DNA of 64,000 nt from Microbacterium sp. Leaf151 (GTDB lineage: Bacteria; Actinomycetota; Actinomycetes; Actinomycetales; Microbacteriaceae). The position numbers and the translations under genes are program-made. The DNA is taken from positions 660,524 to 724,523 of the forward strand of contig NZ_LMOR01000002.1 of assembly GCF_001424225.1 (NCBI RefSeq), read 5' to 3'. The notes below the pieces were generated by a model, which worked only from the letters and a program-made list of their open reading frames with translations, was not told the DNA's origin and did no database searches. Shown here piece after piece: positions 26,242-35,712 of the stretch (position 1 is its first letter; each line of letters starts with the position of its first letter).

Positions 26242-27168
26242 TCAGAAGGGCAGCAGCGGGTCGACGGCGATCGCGACGAACAGCAGCGTGAGGTACGTGA
26301 TCGACGCGTGGAACACGCGCATGGGACGAGGCTCGCCGCCGCGCACGGCGCGAGAGTAGAGGCGGTGCGATTCGTAGATGAACCAGCCACCGAACACCAG
26401 CGACGACACGGTGTACACCAGACCCATGGATGCCACGGGGATCAGCAGCAGCGAACAAGCGACGGTGGCCCACGCGTAGAGGATGACCTGCAGACCCACC
26501 TCGGATCCGCTCCGGGTGGCGCCCAGCATCGGGACGTCGACTTCTTCGTACTGCGCGGCGTACTTCATCGAAAGCGGCCAGTAGTGCGGCGGCGTCCACA
26601 GGAACACGAGCGCGAAGAGGATGAGCGCCGCCCACGAGAGCGATCCCGTGACGGCCGACCAGCCGATGAGCACCGGGAAGCAGCCCGCGATGCCGCCCCA
26701 CACGATGTTCTGCTCGGTGCGGCGCTTGAGGATCATCGTGTAGATCACGACGTAGAAGAAGATGGCCGCGGCCGACAGACCGGCGGCCAGGGGGTTGGTG
26801 AACGCCCACAGCCAGACGGTCGAGACGGCGGCGAGCGTCCACGCGAACACGAGTGCACCGCGCGGCGAGACCTCGCCGGTCACGAGCGGACGGTTCTCGG
26901 TGCGCTGCATGTGCGCGTCGATGTCGCGATCGAGGTACATGTTGAACGCGGCCGCCGACCCGGCGCTCAGCGAGCCACCGATGACCGTGGCGAAGATCAG
27001 CCACAGGTCGGGCAGGCCGCCCTGGGCCAGGATCATCACCGGGACCGTGGTGACGAGCAGCAACTCGAGCACGCGGGGCTTGGTCAGGGCGATGTAGGCC
27101 CGGACGGTGCGTCCGACGGAGCGGCGATCGGTCGGCGCAATGACGTGCGACGTCGTCGAGATGTCCAT
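26242..27168 (-). CDS. ctaB: protoheme IX farnesyltransferase (heme O synthase)
   Basis: A 308-residue UbiA-superfamily prenyltransferase with about nine helices that adds a farnesyl group to heme B. The first Asp-rich motif is in [16 protein letters not shown] (N76, D80, D84), with TENRPL after it; the second conserved region is YEEVDVPML. The ATG at 27168 is chosen, with GGGGGA just upstream; the frame is open for another 31 codons without support. It is divergent from tkt and serves the same oxidase pathway as ctaA and SURF1. Confidence 0.94.
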   Translation of the reverse strand: MDISTTSHVIAPTDRRSVGRTVRAYIALTKPRVLELLLVTTVPVMILAQGGLPDLWLIFATVIGGSLSAGSAAAFNMYLDRDIDAHMQRTENRPLVTGEVSPRGALVFAWTLAAVSTVWLWAFTNPLAAGLSAAAIFFYVVIYTMILKRRTEQNIVWGGIAGCFPVLIGWSAVTGSLSWAALILFALVFLWTPPHYWPLSMKYAAQYEEVDVPMLGATRSGSEVGLQVILYAWATVACSLLLIPVASMGLVYTVSSLVFGGWFIYESHRLYSRAVRGGEPRPMRVFHASITYLTLLFVAIAVDPLLPF

Positions 27169-27280
27169 CGTCCCCCGGGGTAGCGCGTAAAGATCCTCCC
27201 CGATTCTATGCCATCCGCACCACACGCCCGGCCGCCTGTCGAGCCCCGTCACGATCCGCAACAGCGTCGCGGGTTCTCGC

Positions 27281-27286
27281 TATGCT
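27281..27286 (+). promoter_or_regulatory. possible -10 element for the tkt operon
   Basis: TATGCT about 107 bases before the tkt TTG would give a 5' leader of roughly 100 bases. I see no clear -35 box and no recognisable riboswitch in the leader. Confidence 0.3.
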
Positions 27287-27393
27287 GGCGGTGAACGCGC
27301 GCCCCGCGGCGACACCCCCACCCCCCTCCCACTCCTACGGTGGTGAGCGCGGACGTCGGTCGTGAACGGGCGCAGATCGAGAGAGGCACCGTT

Positions 27394-29493
27394 TTGTCGG
27401 ACTTCGAATGGGATGAAATCGATCGGCGCGCGGTGGACACCGCCCGCATTCTGGCGGCGGATGCCGTCGAGAAAGTGGGAAACGGTCACCCCGGCACCGC
27501 GATGTCGCTGGCCCCGGCCGCATACCTGCTGTATCAGCGGGTGCTGCGACACGACCCGGCGGACACGCACTGGCCCGGCCGCGACCGCTTCATCCTGTCG
27601 GCGGGTCACTCGTCGCTCACCCAGTACGTCCAGCTCTACCTCGGCGGCTTCGGCCTCGAGCTCAAGGACCTCGAGGCGCTGCGCACATGGGGTTCGCTGA
27701 CCCCCGGCCACCCTGAATACGGCCACACCGACGGCGTCGAGATCACCACCGGCCCGCTCGGCCAGGGTCTGGCCTCGTCCGTCGGCTTCGCGTACGCCGC
27801 CCGCTACGAGCGCGGCCTCTTCGACGCCGAGAGCCCCGCCGGCGAGAGCCCCTTCGACCACTTCGTCTACGTCATCGCCGGTGACGGCGACCTCCAGGAG
27901 GGCGTGACGAGCGAAGCCTCCTCGCTCGCCGGCCACCAGGAGCTCGGCAACCTCATCGCGATCTACGACTCCAACCAGATCTCGATCGAGGACGACACCA
28001 ACGTCGCGTTCACCGAAGACGTCGCCAAGCGCTACGAGGCGTACGGCTGGCAGGTGCAGACCGTCGACTGGAAGAAGACCGGCGAGTACGTCGAAGACGT
28101 CGCCGAACTCCACGCCGCGATCGAGGCCGCCAAGGGCGAGACGAGCAAGCCCTCGCTCATCATCCTCAAGACGATCATCGGTTGGCCCTCCCCCGGCAAG
28201 CAGAACTCGGGCAAGATCCACGGCTCCGCTCTCGGCGCCGACGAGCTGAAGGCCACCAAGGAGGTGCTCGGCTTCGATCCCGAGCAGCACTTCGCCGTCG
28301 CCGACGACGTGATCGCCCACACCCGTCAGCTCGTCGAGCGCGGCGAGGCCGAGAAGGCCGCCTGGCAGTCGACCTTCGACGCGTGGGCCGCGAAGTATCC
28401 GGAACGCAAGCAGCTGTGGGACCGCCTGCAGGCTCGCGAACTGCCCGAGGGTATCGCCGACGCCCTGCCCGCCTTCGAGGCCGGCAAAGACGTGTCGACC
28501 CGCGCCGCCTCCGGCACCGTCATCAACGCCCTCGCCGCCGAGCTCCCCGAGCTGTGGGGCGGCTCGGCCGACCTCGCCGAGTCGAACCTGACGACGATCA
28601 AGGATGCCAAGTCCTTCATCCCCTCGTCGTGGTCGACGCACGAGTGGTCGGGAGACCCCTACGGTCGTGTGCTGCACTTCGGCATCCGCGAGCACGCGAT
28701 GGGAGCGATCCTCAACGGCATCGTGCTGCACGGACCCACCCGGCCCTTCGGCGGCACGTTCCTCATCTTCAGCGACTACATGCGCCCGCCGGTGCGTCTC
28801 GCCGCCCTGATGAACATCCCGACCATCTTCGTCTGGACGCACGATTCCGTGGCGCTCGGCGAGGACGGCCCCACTCACCAGCCGGTCGAGCAGCTCGCGA
28901 CGCTCCGCGCCATCCCGAACTTCGCCCTCGTGCGTCCCGCGGATGCCAACGAGACGTCCGTCGTGTGGCTCGAGCTCCTGCGTCGCACTGCCGGCCCCGC
29001 CGGTATCGCCCTCACCCGCCAGAACATCCCCGTCTTCGCCCGCGGCGAGGGCGCGGCATCCGGTGACGAGTTCGGCTCCGCGGAGGGCGCCGTCAAGGGC
29101 GCGTACGTGCTCGCCGAGGCGGCAAACGGCGAACCCGACGTCATCCTGATCGCCACCGGTTCCGAGGTGCAGCTGGCCGTCGAAGCGCGCGAGACCCTCG
29201 CCGCCGAAGGCGTGCACGCCCGCGTCGTGTCGGCTCCGTCGCTGGAGTGGTTCGCCGAGCAGGACGAGGCGTACCGCGAGTCGGTGCTGCCCGCGTCGGT
29301 CAAGGCGCGCGTGTCGGTCGAGGCCGGCTCCGCCCTCAGCTGGGCGGGGATCGTCGGCGACGCCGGACGCTCCGTCGCGATCGACCACTTCGGTGCGTCG
29401 GCCGACTACAAGACCCTGTTCCAGAAGTTCGGCATCACGGCCGAGGCCGTCGTCGAGGCTGCGCGCGACTCGCTCGCCGCGGCCAAGAAGTAA
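27394..29493 (+). CDS. tkt: transketolase
   Basis: A 699-residue thiamine-diphosphate enzyme that moves two-carbon units between pentose-phosphate and glycolytic sugars. N-terminal [13 protein letters not shown], the ThDP/Mg motif [14 protein letters not shown], and the transketolase signature near [11 protein letters not shown] are visible. The start chosen is TTG 27394, giving [12 protein letters not shown] at the N-terminus with GAGAGAGG upstream; a GTG at 27340 would add 18 poorly conserved residues. First gene of a six-gene operon. Confidence 0.96.
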   Translation: MSDFEWDEIDRRAVDTARILAADAVEKVGNGHPGTAMSLAPAAYLLYQRVLRHDPADTHWPGRDRFILSAGHSSLTQYVQLYLGGFGLELKDLEALRTWGSLTPGHPEYGHTDGVEITTGPLGQGLASSVGFAYAARYERGLFDAESPAGESPFDHFVYVIAGDGDLQEGVTSEASSLAGHQELGNLIAIYDSNQISIEDDTNVAFTEDVAKRYEAYGWQVQTVDWKKTGEYVEDVAELHAAIEAAKGETSKPSLIILKTIIGWPSPGKQNSGKIHGSALGADELKATKEVLGFDPEQHFAVADDVIAHTRQLVERGEAEKAAWQSTFDAWAAKYPERKQLWDRLQARELPEGIADALPAFEAGKDVSTRAASGTVINALAAELPELWGGSADLAESNLTTIKDAKSFIPSSWSTHEWSGDPYGRVLHFGIREHAMGAILNGIVLHGPTRPFGGTFLIFSDYMRPPVRLAALMNIPTIFVWTHDSVALGEDGPTHQPVEQLATLRAIPNFALVRPADANETSVVWLELLRRTAGPAGIALTRQNIPVFARGEGAASGDEFGSAEGAVKGAYVLAEAANGEPDVILIATGSEVQLAVEARETLAAEGVHARVVSAPSLEWFAEQDEAYRESVLPASVKARVSVEAGSALSWAGIVGDAGRSVAIDHFGASADYKTLFQKFGITAEAVVEAARDSLAAAKK

Positions 29494-29511
29494 TCCGAGG
29501 AGATTAACGAC

Positions 29512-30633
29512 ATGAGCACTCCCACCGCAGACCTCGCCGCCGCCGGCGTCAGCATCTGGCTCGACGACCTGTCGCGTCAGCGGATCCAGTCCGGCAATCT
29601 CGCCGAGCTGATCAACGCCCGCAACGTCTCGGGCGTGACGACCAACCCCACGATCTTCGCCGGAGCCCTCTCCAAGGGCGAGGCGTACGAGGGCCAGGTC
29701 AAAGAGCTCGCCGCCGCCGGCGCCGATGTCGACGAGGCGATCTTCTCGATCACCACCGACGACGTCCGTGACGCGTGCGACATCTTCCTCCCCGTGTTCG
29801 AGGCCACCGGCGGTGTCGACGGCCGCGTGTCGATCGAGGTCTCTCCCGACCTCGCCCACGACACCGAGGCAACCGTCGCGCAGGCCAAGGATCTGTCGGC
29901 GCGCGTTGACCGCAAGAACGTGCTGATCAAGATCCCCGCGACCAAGGCCGGCCTGCCCGCCATCACCGAGGTCATCGGTGCGGGCATCTCGGTCAACGTC
30001 ACGCTCATCTTCAGCCTCGAGCGCTACGAAGAGGTCATCGACGCCTACCTCGCCGGTGTCGAGAAGGCGCAGGCCGCCGGCCACGACATCTCGACCCTGC
30101 AGTCGGTCGCGTCGTTCTTCGTCTCGCGCGTCGACACCGAGATCGACAAGCGTCTCGCGACCCTCGGCACCGACGAGGCCGCCGACCTCAAGGGCAAGGC
30201 GGGCATCGCCAATGCGCGTCTGGCCTACGAGCTGTTCGAGAAGAAGTTCTCGGAGGACCGCGCCAAGAAGCTGCTCGACGCGGGCGCGACCGTGCAGCGT
30301 CCGCTGTGGGCGTCGACCGGCGTGAAGGACCCGGCGCTCCCCGACACCCTCTACGTGACCGAGCTCGTCGCCCCCGGCACCGTGAACACGATGCCCGAGA
30401 AGACGCTCGAGGCCACGTTCGACCACGGCGTGATCGCCGGCGACACCGTCACGGGCGCCTACGCCGACGCGCACGAGGTGTTCGACCGCCTCGCCGCCGC
30501 GGGCGTCGACGTCGCCGACGCGACGCAGACGCTCGAAGACGAGGGCGTCGAGAAGTTCATCGCCTCCTGGCACGAACTGCAAGACACCGTCAAGACCGCC
30601 CTCGAGGCCGGAAGCGCCCAGGCCGCCAAGTGA
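29512..30633 (+). CDS. tal: transaldolase
   Basis: A 373-residue transaldolase of the long actinobacterial type, transferring dihydroxyacetone units between sedoheptulose 7-phosphate and glyceraldehyde 3-phosphate. The Schiff-base lysine is in [21 protein letters not shown] near the N-terminus and [14 protein letters not shown] are further family marks. GAGGAG lies 9 bases before the ATG. Its stop overlaps the pgi GTG by 4 bases. Confidence 0.96.
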   Translation: MSTPTADLAAAGVSIWLDDLSRQRIQSGNLAELINARNVSGVTTNPTIFAGALSKGEAYEGQVKELAAAGADVDEAIFSITTDDVRDACDIFLPVFEATGGVDGRVSIEVSPDLAHDTEATVAQAKDLSARVDRKNVLIKIPATKAGLPAITEVIGAGISVNVTLIFSLERYEEVIDAYLAGVEKAQAAGHDISTLQSVASFFVSRVDTEIDKRLATLGTDEAADLKGKAGIANARLAYELFEKKFSEDRAKKLLDAGATVQRPLWASTGVKDPALPDTLYVTELVAPGTVNTMPEKTLEATFDHGVIAGDTVTGAYADAHEVFDRLAAAGVDVADATQTLEDEGVEKFIASWHELQDTVKTALEAGSAQAAK

Positions 30634-32255
30634 GCTTCGCGGTCAAGGTCACGGGCCACGTCGGCTCGGTCGTGTCGGCCGAGCTGCCGGGCCTGACCGG
30701 CTCGCTGGTCGCGTCGGGCATCACCGCCGGCGACGCGAGCCTCTGGGGCCCGGCCGCTGAAGACGAAGCCTCCCGTCGGCTCGGGTGGGTGCGAGCGGTC
30801 TCCGTCTCGCGCCCGCTCGTGCCCGAGATCACGGCCCTGCGCGACGACCTCGTCGCGCGGGGCGTGACCCGCGTCGTGCTCGCGGGGATGGGCGGTTCGT
30901 CGCTCGCGCCCGAGGTCATCGCCCAGACCGCCGGCGTTCCGCTGGTCGTCCTCGATTCGACCTCTCCCGGGCAGGTGCTCGCCGCGATCGACGGCGACGC
31001 CGAGTCGGGCGGTCTCGCGCAGACCGTCCTGGTGGTCTCCAGCAAGTCCGGTTCGACGATCGAGACCGACTCCGCCAAACGCGCCTTCGAGGCCGCGTTC
31101 CGCGACCTCGGCATCGATCCGGCCGAGCGCATCGTCGTGGTGACCGATCCCGGCTCGCCGCTGGAGCAGTCGGCGCGAGCCGATGGCTACCGGGTCTTCA
31201 CTGCCGACCCCGAGGTCGGCGGGCGCTACTCCGCCCTCACCGCGTTCGGTCTCGTTCCCACGGGGCTCGCCGGCGTCGACATCGACGACCTCCTCGACGA
31301 GGCGGATGCCACCCTCCTCGAGGTCGCGATCGACTCCCCCGAGAACCCGGCGCTCGTCCTGGCCGCCGCGATCGCCGGCGGTGGGGCGCTGCGCCGCGAC
31401 AAGCTCGGCCTGGTCACCGACGGCAGCCACATCGTGGGTCTGCCCGACTGGATCGAGCAGCTCGTCGCCGAATCGACGGGCAAGGACGGCTCCGGCATCC
31501 TTCCCGTGGTGCTGCTTCCCGTCTCACCCGAGCTGGAGTCCCGACCCGATGACCTGCAGGTCGTCCGGTTCGTCGACGACGCATCGGCGTTCCACCTGTT
31601 CGAACGCCACACCGACGAGGTGCTGGTCAGCGGATCGCTGGGCGCGCAGCTGGTCGTCTGGGAGTACGCGACCGCGATCGCCGGCCGTATGCTCGGGATC
31701 GACCCGTTCAATCAGCCGGATGTCGAGTCGGCGAAGGAAGCCACCCGCGGTCTGCTGCAGGCGCAGCCGGCTCCCACCGCGCCGGCATTCGTCGAGGGCG
31801 GCGTGGAGGTACGGGTGTCCGACCCGACTCTGGCCGCCAGCGGCACCGTCGCGGGCGTACTCGCGGCCCTGTACGAGCGGGTCGCCGCAGACGGCTACTT
31901 CAGCATCCAGGCCTACGTGAACCGCCTCGAGCTCGCGCAGCTCGCGGGCCTGCGCGAACTCGTGGCCGCGGATTCGGGTCGTCCCACCACCTTCGGATGG
32001 GGTCCCCGCTTCCTGCACTCCACGGGCCAGTACCACAAGGGAGGACCCGCCACCGGCGTCTTCCTCCAGATCACCGAACGCACCGACGTCGACCTCGAGA
32101 TCCCCGGTCGACCGTTCACGTTCGGACAACTCATCCAGGCACAGGCCGCGGGAGACGCGAGCGTGCTGGCGGAGGGCCACGGCCGTCCCGTCGTCACGCT
32201 GACGCTGACCGACCCGCAGGTCGAAGTGCTCTCACTCTTCGAGGCGGCACAGTAA
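30630..32255 (+). CDS. pgi: glucose-6-phosphate isomerase
   Basis: A 541-residue enzyme interconverting glucose 6-phosphate and fructose 6-phosphate. The sugar-phosphate (SIS) site is seen in [12 protein letters not shown] and [10 protein letters not shown], and the C-terminal part has [14 protein letters not shown] with the conserved His. It belongs to the divergent actinobacterial form that usually sits next to tal. The start is GTG 30630, coupled to tal; longer readings in this frame are inside tal. Confidence 0.93.
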   Translation: MSFAVKVTGHVGSVVSAELPGLTGSLVASGITAGDASLWGPAAEDEASRRLGWVRAVSVSRPLVPEITALRDDLVARGVTRVVLAGMGGSSLAPEVIAQTAGVPLVVLDSTSPGQVLAAIDGDAESGGLAQTVLVVSSKSGSTIETDSAKRAFEAAFRDLGIDPAERIVVVTDPGSPLEQSARADGYRVFTADPEVGGRYSALTAFGLVPTGLAGVDIDDLLDEADATLLEVAIDSPENPALVLAAAIAGGGALRRDKLGLVTDGSHIVGLPDWIEQLVAESTGKDGSGILPVVLLPVSPELESRPDDLQVVRFVDDASAFHLFERHTDEVLVSGSLGAQLVVWEYATAIAGRMLGIDPFNQPDVESAKEATRGLLQAQPAPTAPAFVEGGVEVRVSDPTLAASGTVAGVLAALYERVAADGYFSIQAYVNRLELAQLAGLRELVAADSGRPTTFGWGPRFLHSTGQYHKGGPATGVFLQITERTDVDLEIPGRPFTFGQLIQAQAAGDASVLAEGHGRPVVTLTLTDPQVEVLSLFEAAQ

Positions 32256-32258
32256 GAC

Positions 32259-33809
32259 ATGGTCGTAGAGATCACACCGGGTCACAATCCCCTGCGCGAT
32301 CCCGAGGATCGCCGTTTGAGCCGGATCGCGGGGCCCAGTGCCCTCGTGATCTTCGGCGTCACCGGCGACCTGTCGCGCAAAAAGCTCATGCCGGCGGTCT
32401 ACGACCTCGCCAACCGCGGTCTGCTGCCCCCGGGCTTCGCCCTGGTCGGCTTCGCCCGTCGTGACTGGGAGGATCAGGACTTCGCCGAGGTCGTCTACGA
32501 CTCGGTCAAGAAGTACGCCCGCACCGAGTTCCGCGACGAGACGTGGAAAGAACTGCTCGAGGGCATCCGCTTCGTCCAGGGCGAGTTCGACGATCCCGAG
32601 GCGTTCCAGCGTCTGCGTGCGACCGTCGACAAGCTCGACACCGAGCGCGGGACCATGGGCAATCACGCCTACTACCTCTCGATCCCACCGAAGGCCTTCC
32701 CCCTCGTCACGACGCAGCTGAAGGCGTCCGGGCTCGTCGGCGAGACGGCCGACGACACCACCGGCTGGCGCCGCGTCGTCATCGAGAAGCCGTTCGGACA
32801 CGACCTTGCCTCGGCGCGCGAGCTGAACGAGGTCGTGGAGAGCGCCTTCCCCGCCGACGCGATCTTCCGCATCGACCACTACCTCGGCAAAGAGACGGTG
32901 CAGAACATCCTCGCGCTGCGCTTCGCCAACGAGCTGTACGAGCCGATCTGGAACCGCAACTACGTCGACCACGTGCAGATCACCATGGCCGAAGACATCG
33001 GCGTGGGTGGCCGCGCGGGCTACTACGACGGCATCGGCGCGGCGCGCGACGTCATCCAGAACCATCTCCTGCAGTTGCTGGCGCTCACGGCGATGGAGGA
33101 GCCCATCAGCTTCAACGCCGCCGACCTCCGCGCCGAGAAGGAGAAGGTGCTCGCGGCGGTGCGTCTGCCCGAGAATCTCGCCGAGTCCACGGCCCGAGGG
33201 CAGTACGCCGGCGGCTGGCAGGGTGGCGAAGAGGTGCGGGGCTTCCTCGAGGAAGACGGCATGAACCCCGAGTCGGTCACCGAGACGTACGCCGCGATCA
33301 AGCTCGAGATCAACACCCGCCGCTGGTCGGGGGTGCCGTTCTACGTCCGCAGCGGCAAGCGCCTCGGGCGCCGCGTCACCGAGGTTGCCGTGGTGTTCAA
33401 GCGCGCCCCTCAGCAGCTGTTCTCGCGCAGCCAGACGCAGGAGCTCGGGCAGAACGCGCTCGTCATCCGCGTGCAGCCCGACGAGGGCGTCACGATCCGC
33501 TTCGGCTCGAAGGTCCCGGGCGACGGCACGCAGGTGCGCGACGTGACCATGGACTTCGGCTACGGACATGCCTTCACCGAGGCGAGCCCCGAAGCCTACG
33601 AGCGCCTCATCCTCGACGTGCTGCTCGGCGACCCGCCGCTGTTCCCGCGGCACGAAGAGGTCGAGCTCAGCTGGAAGATCCTCGACCCGATCGAGGAGTT
33701 CTGGGCCGCCGAGGGCGGTCCGCTCGAACAGTACTCGCCCGGGTCGTGGGGGCCGGCATCCGCCGACGAACTCCTCGCCCGCGACGGCCGCACCTGGAGG
33801 CGCCCGTGA
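32259..33809 (+). CDS. zwf: glucose-6-phosphate 1-dehydrogenase
   Basis: A 516-residue enzyme that oxidises glucose 6-phosphate to 6-phosphogluconolactone, entering the oxidative pentose-phosphate pathway and making NADPH. The nucleotide site is GVTGDLSRKK (33-42) and the catalytic signature RIDHYLGKETVQN contains the substrate-binding Lys. It starts 3 bases after pgi and overlaps opcA by 4 bases. Confidence 0.97.
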   Translation: MVVEITPGHNPLRDPEDRRLSRIAGPSALVIFGVTGDLSRKKLMPAVYDLANRGLLPPGFALVGFARRDWEDQDFAEVVYDSVKKYARTEFRDETWKELLEGIRFVQGEFDDPEAFQRLRATVDKLDTERGTMGNHAYYLSIPPKAFPLVTTQLKASGLVGETADDTTGWRRVVIEKPFGHDLASARELNEVVESAFPADAIFRIDHYLGKETVQNILALRFANELYEPIWNRNYVDHVQITMAEDIGVGGRAGYYDGIGAARDVIQNHLLQLLALTAMEEPISFNAADLRAEKEKVLAAVRLPENLAESTARGQYAGGWQGGEEVRGFLEEDGMNPESVTETYAAIKLEINTRRWSGVPFYVRSGKRLGRRVTEVAVVFKRAPQQLFSRSQTQELGQNALVIRVQPDEGVTIRFGSKVPGDGTQVRDVTMDFGYGHAFTEASPEAYERLILDVLLGDPPLFPRHEEVELSWKILDPIEEFWAAEGGPLEQYSPGSWGPASADELLARDGRTWRRP

Positions 33810-34753
33810 TCATCGACCTGCCCGACACCACCGTCAGCGCGATCTCGAAAAAGCTCGTCAGCGTGCGAGAAGAGGGCGGCGCCGTCGCCCTCGGTCGCGT
33901 GCTGACCCTCATCATCGTCACGCACCACGGCGCCGAAGAAGAGGTCATCGAGGCCGCGAACGACGCGTCGCGCGAGCACCCGATGCGCGTCATCGCCGTG
34001 CTGTTCGGCGACGAAGACGAAGAACCCCGTCTCGACGCCCAGATCCGCGTCGGCGGCGACGCCGGTGCCAGCGAGGTCGTCGTCCTGCGTGCCCACGGCG
34101 CTGCCGGCTCCAACGCCGAGAGCCTCGTCACGGGTCTTCTGCTCCCCGACGCCCCGGTCGTCGCGTGGTGGCCGGCCGAGGCTCCGGCCAACCCCTCGCG
34201 CTCGGCCATCGGACGCATCGCGCAGCGCCGCATCACCGACGCCTCGTCGCAGGCCGATCCCGCGGCGTGGGTGGCCGAACTGGGCGAGCACTACGCCCCC
34301 GGTGACACCGACTTCGCGTGGACCCGCCTCACGCGCTGGCGCGAGCAGCTCGCGGCTGTGCTCGATCAGCCGCCGTACGAGCCGGTCACCGCGATCGAAG
34401 TGCGCGGCGCTGCCGACTCCCCCTCGACCTCGTTGCTCGCGGCGTGGCTGGGCATGAAGCTCGACGCCCCCGTCGACTACGCCTACCTCCCGGCAGACGA
34501 GTGGGCGAGCGGCATCAAGTCGGTCCGTCTCACGCGCGCGAGCGGCGACACGCTGCTCGAGCGTCCCGAGGCGGGGGTCGCGATCCTCCGCCAGCCCGGG
34601 CAGCCCACGCACGATCTCGCCTTCCCGCGCCGCACGCTCCGCGAGTGTCTGGCCGAGGAACTGCGCCGCCTCGACCCCGACCTGCTCTACGGTCGCGTGA
34701 TCACCGACGGACACGATCTGCTGCACGCCGCGAGCGAGAGGAGCGGGTCGTGA
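33806..34753 (+). CDS. opcA: glucose-6-phosphate dehydrogenase assembly protein OpcA
   Basis: A 315-residue OpcA protein, which in cyanobacteria and actinobacteria allosterically activates or helps assemble Zwf. Recognisable segments are LPDTTVSAISKKLVSVREEGG at the N-terminus, the LPDAPVVAWWPAEAP motif, and RRITDASSQADP. GTG 33806 overlaps the zwf stop; longer in-frame readings are within zwf. Immediate adjacency to zwf supports the partner role. Confidence 0.94.
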   Translation: MIIDLPDTTVSAISKKLVSVREEGGAVALGRVLTLIIVTHHGAEEEVIEAANDASREHPMRVIAVLFGDEDEEPRLDAQIRVGGDAGASEVVVLRAHGAAGSNAESLVTGLLLPDAPVVAWWPAEAPANPSRSAIGRIAQRRITDASSQADPAAWVAELGEHYAPGDTDFAWTRLTRWREQLAAVLDQPPYEPVTAIEVRGAADSPSTSLLAAWLGMKLDAPVDYAYLPADEWASGIKSVRLTRASGDTLLERPEAGVAILRQPGQPTHDLAFPRRTLRECLAEELRRLDPDLLYGRVITDGHDLLHAASERSGS

Positions 34754-35538
34754 GCGACGGTTCCGCCAAGCGCGTCATCATCAAGCGCGATGCCGACGCC
34801 CTCGCCGAGTACGTCGCCACCCGCTTCGTGAATCGCATCGTCAAGCGTGTCGCCGAGGGCAAGCGCATGCACATCTGCCTCACCGGCGGCACCATGGGCG
34901 GGGCGGTCCTGCGCACCGCCGCGCGTGACGAGCGCGTCGCCGACATCGACTGGTCGCTCGTGCACTTCTGGTTCGGCGACGAGAGGTTCGTGCCGCGCGA
35001 CAGCGACGACCGCAACGAGAAGCAGGCGCGCGAGGCCTTCCTCGATCACATCGACGTCCCGGCCGAGAACATCCACGCCGTGGCATCCAGCGAAGACGGG
35101 GTCGATCTCGACACCGCGGCGATCGCCTACGCCGACGAGCTCGCGCAGTTCGCCCCGTCGGATCGCAGCGAGACGGGCCCGTGGCCGTCGTTCGACATCT
35201 GTTTCCTCGGTGTCGGCCCCGACGCGCACATCGCCTCGCTGTTCCCGGACCGCCCCGAGATCTCGGTGACCGACCGGGCCACCGTGCCCGTGCGGGAGTC
35301 CCCCAAGCCGCCGAGTGAGCGGGTCTCGCTCACGCGTCCCGTCATCAACAGCTCGAAGCGCGTCTGGATGGTCATCGCCGGCGCCGACAAGGCCGCGGCC
35401 CTCGGGCTCGCCCTGGCCGGGGCGAGCTACCAGAGCGTTCCGGCCGCGGGGGCGAAGGGTCGCCGTCGCACGGCGTTCTTCGTCGACGAGGTCGCCGCCG
35501 ATCAGGTGCCGCCGCAGCTCATCGACCGCGAGTACTGA
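34750..35538 (+). CDS. pgl: 6-phosphogluconolactonase
   Basis: A 262-residue DevB-type lactonase that hydrolyses 6-phosphogluconolactone to 6-phosphogluconate. Family marks are LTGGTMGG, the WFGDERFVPRDSDDRN segment and GVGPDAHIASLFP with the conserved catalytic His. GTG 34750 overlaps the opcA stop. It is the last gene of the operon, followed by a strong hairpin. Confidence 0.95.
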   Translation: MSDGSAKRVIIKRDADALAEYVATRFVNRIVKRVAEGKRMHICLTGGTMGGAVLRTAARDERVADIDWSLVHFWFGDERFVPRDSDDRNEKQAREAFLDHIDVPAENIHAVASSEDGVDLDTAAIAYADELAQFAPSDRSETGPWPSFDICFLGVGPDAHIASLFPDRPEISVTDRATVPVRESPKPPSERVSLTRPVINSSKRVWMVIAGADKAAALGLALAGASYQSVPAAGAKGRRRTAFFVDEVAADQVPPQLIDREY

Positions 35539-35554
35539 GCGTCCACGCTCGACA

Positions 35555-35587
35555 CGAGGACCGGATGCCATCGGCATCCGGTCCTCG
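35555..35587 (+). terminator. terminator hairpin after the pentose-phosphate operon
   Basis: Perfect 15-base arms (35555-35569 and 35573-35587) around an ATC loop. The core is an inverted pair of GGATGCC/GGCATCC extended by CC and GG. It is not followed by T residues. Confidence 0.7.
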
Positions 35588-35609
35588 TCGCTCTCCGCCA
35601 CGACACCCC

Positions 35610-35638
35610 TTGCCTTTGCCCGAGACGCGATCTAGCCT
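35610..35638 (+). promoter_or_regulatory. promoter of the LuxR-type regulator
   Basis: TTGCCT (35610-35615) and TAGCCT (35633-35638) with a 17-base spacer resemble a housekeeping sigma promoter, 74 bases before the ATG at 35713. Confidence 0.5.
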
Positions 35639-35712
35639 TCGATCGGGGGGCATCCTGATCCGGCCCGGGAGAATGATCTCCGGCTGCCGGACGACGCAGT
35701 TGGGGACGTGGG

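Noticed and set aside
27280..30582. A 1100-codon open frame on the minus strand.
   Set aside because: It is antisense to tkt and tal and shows no recognisable domain.
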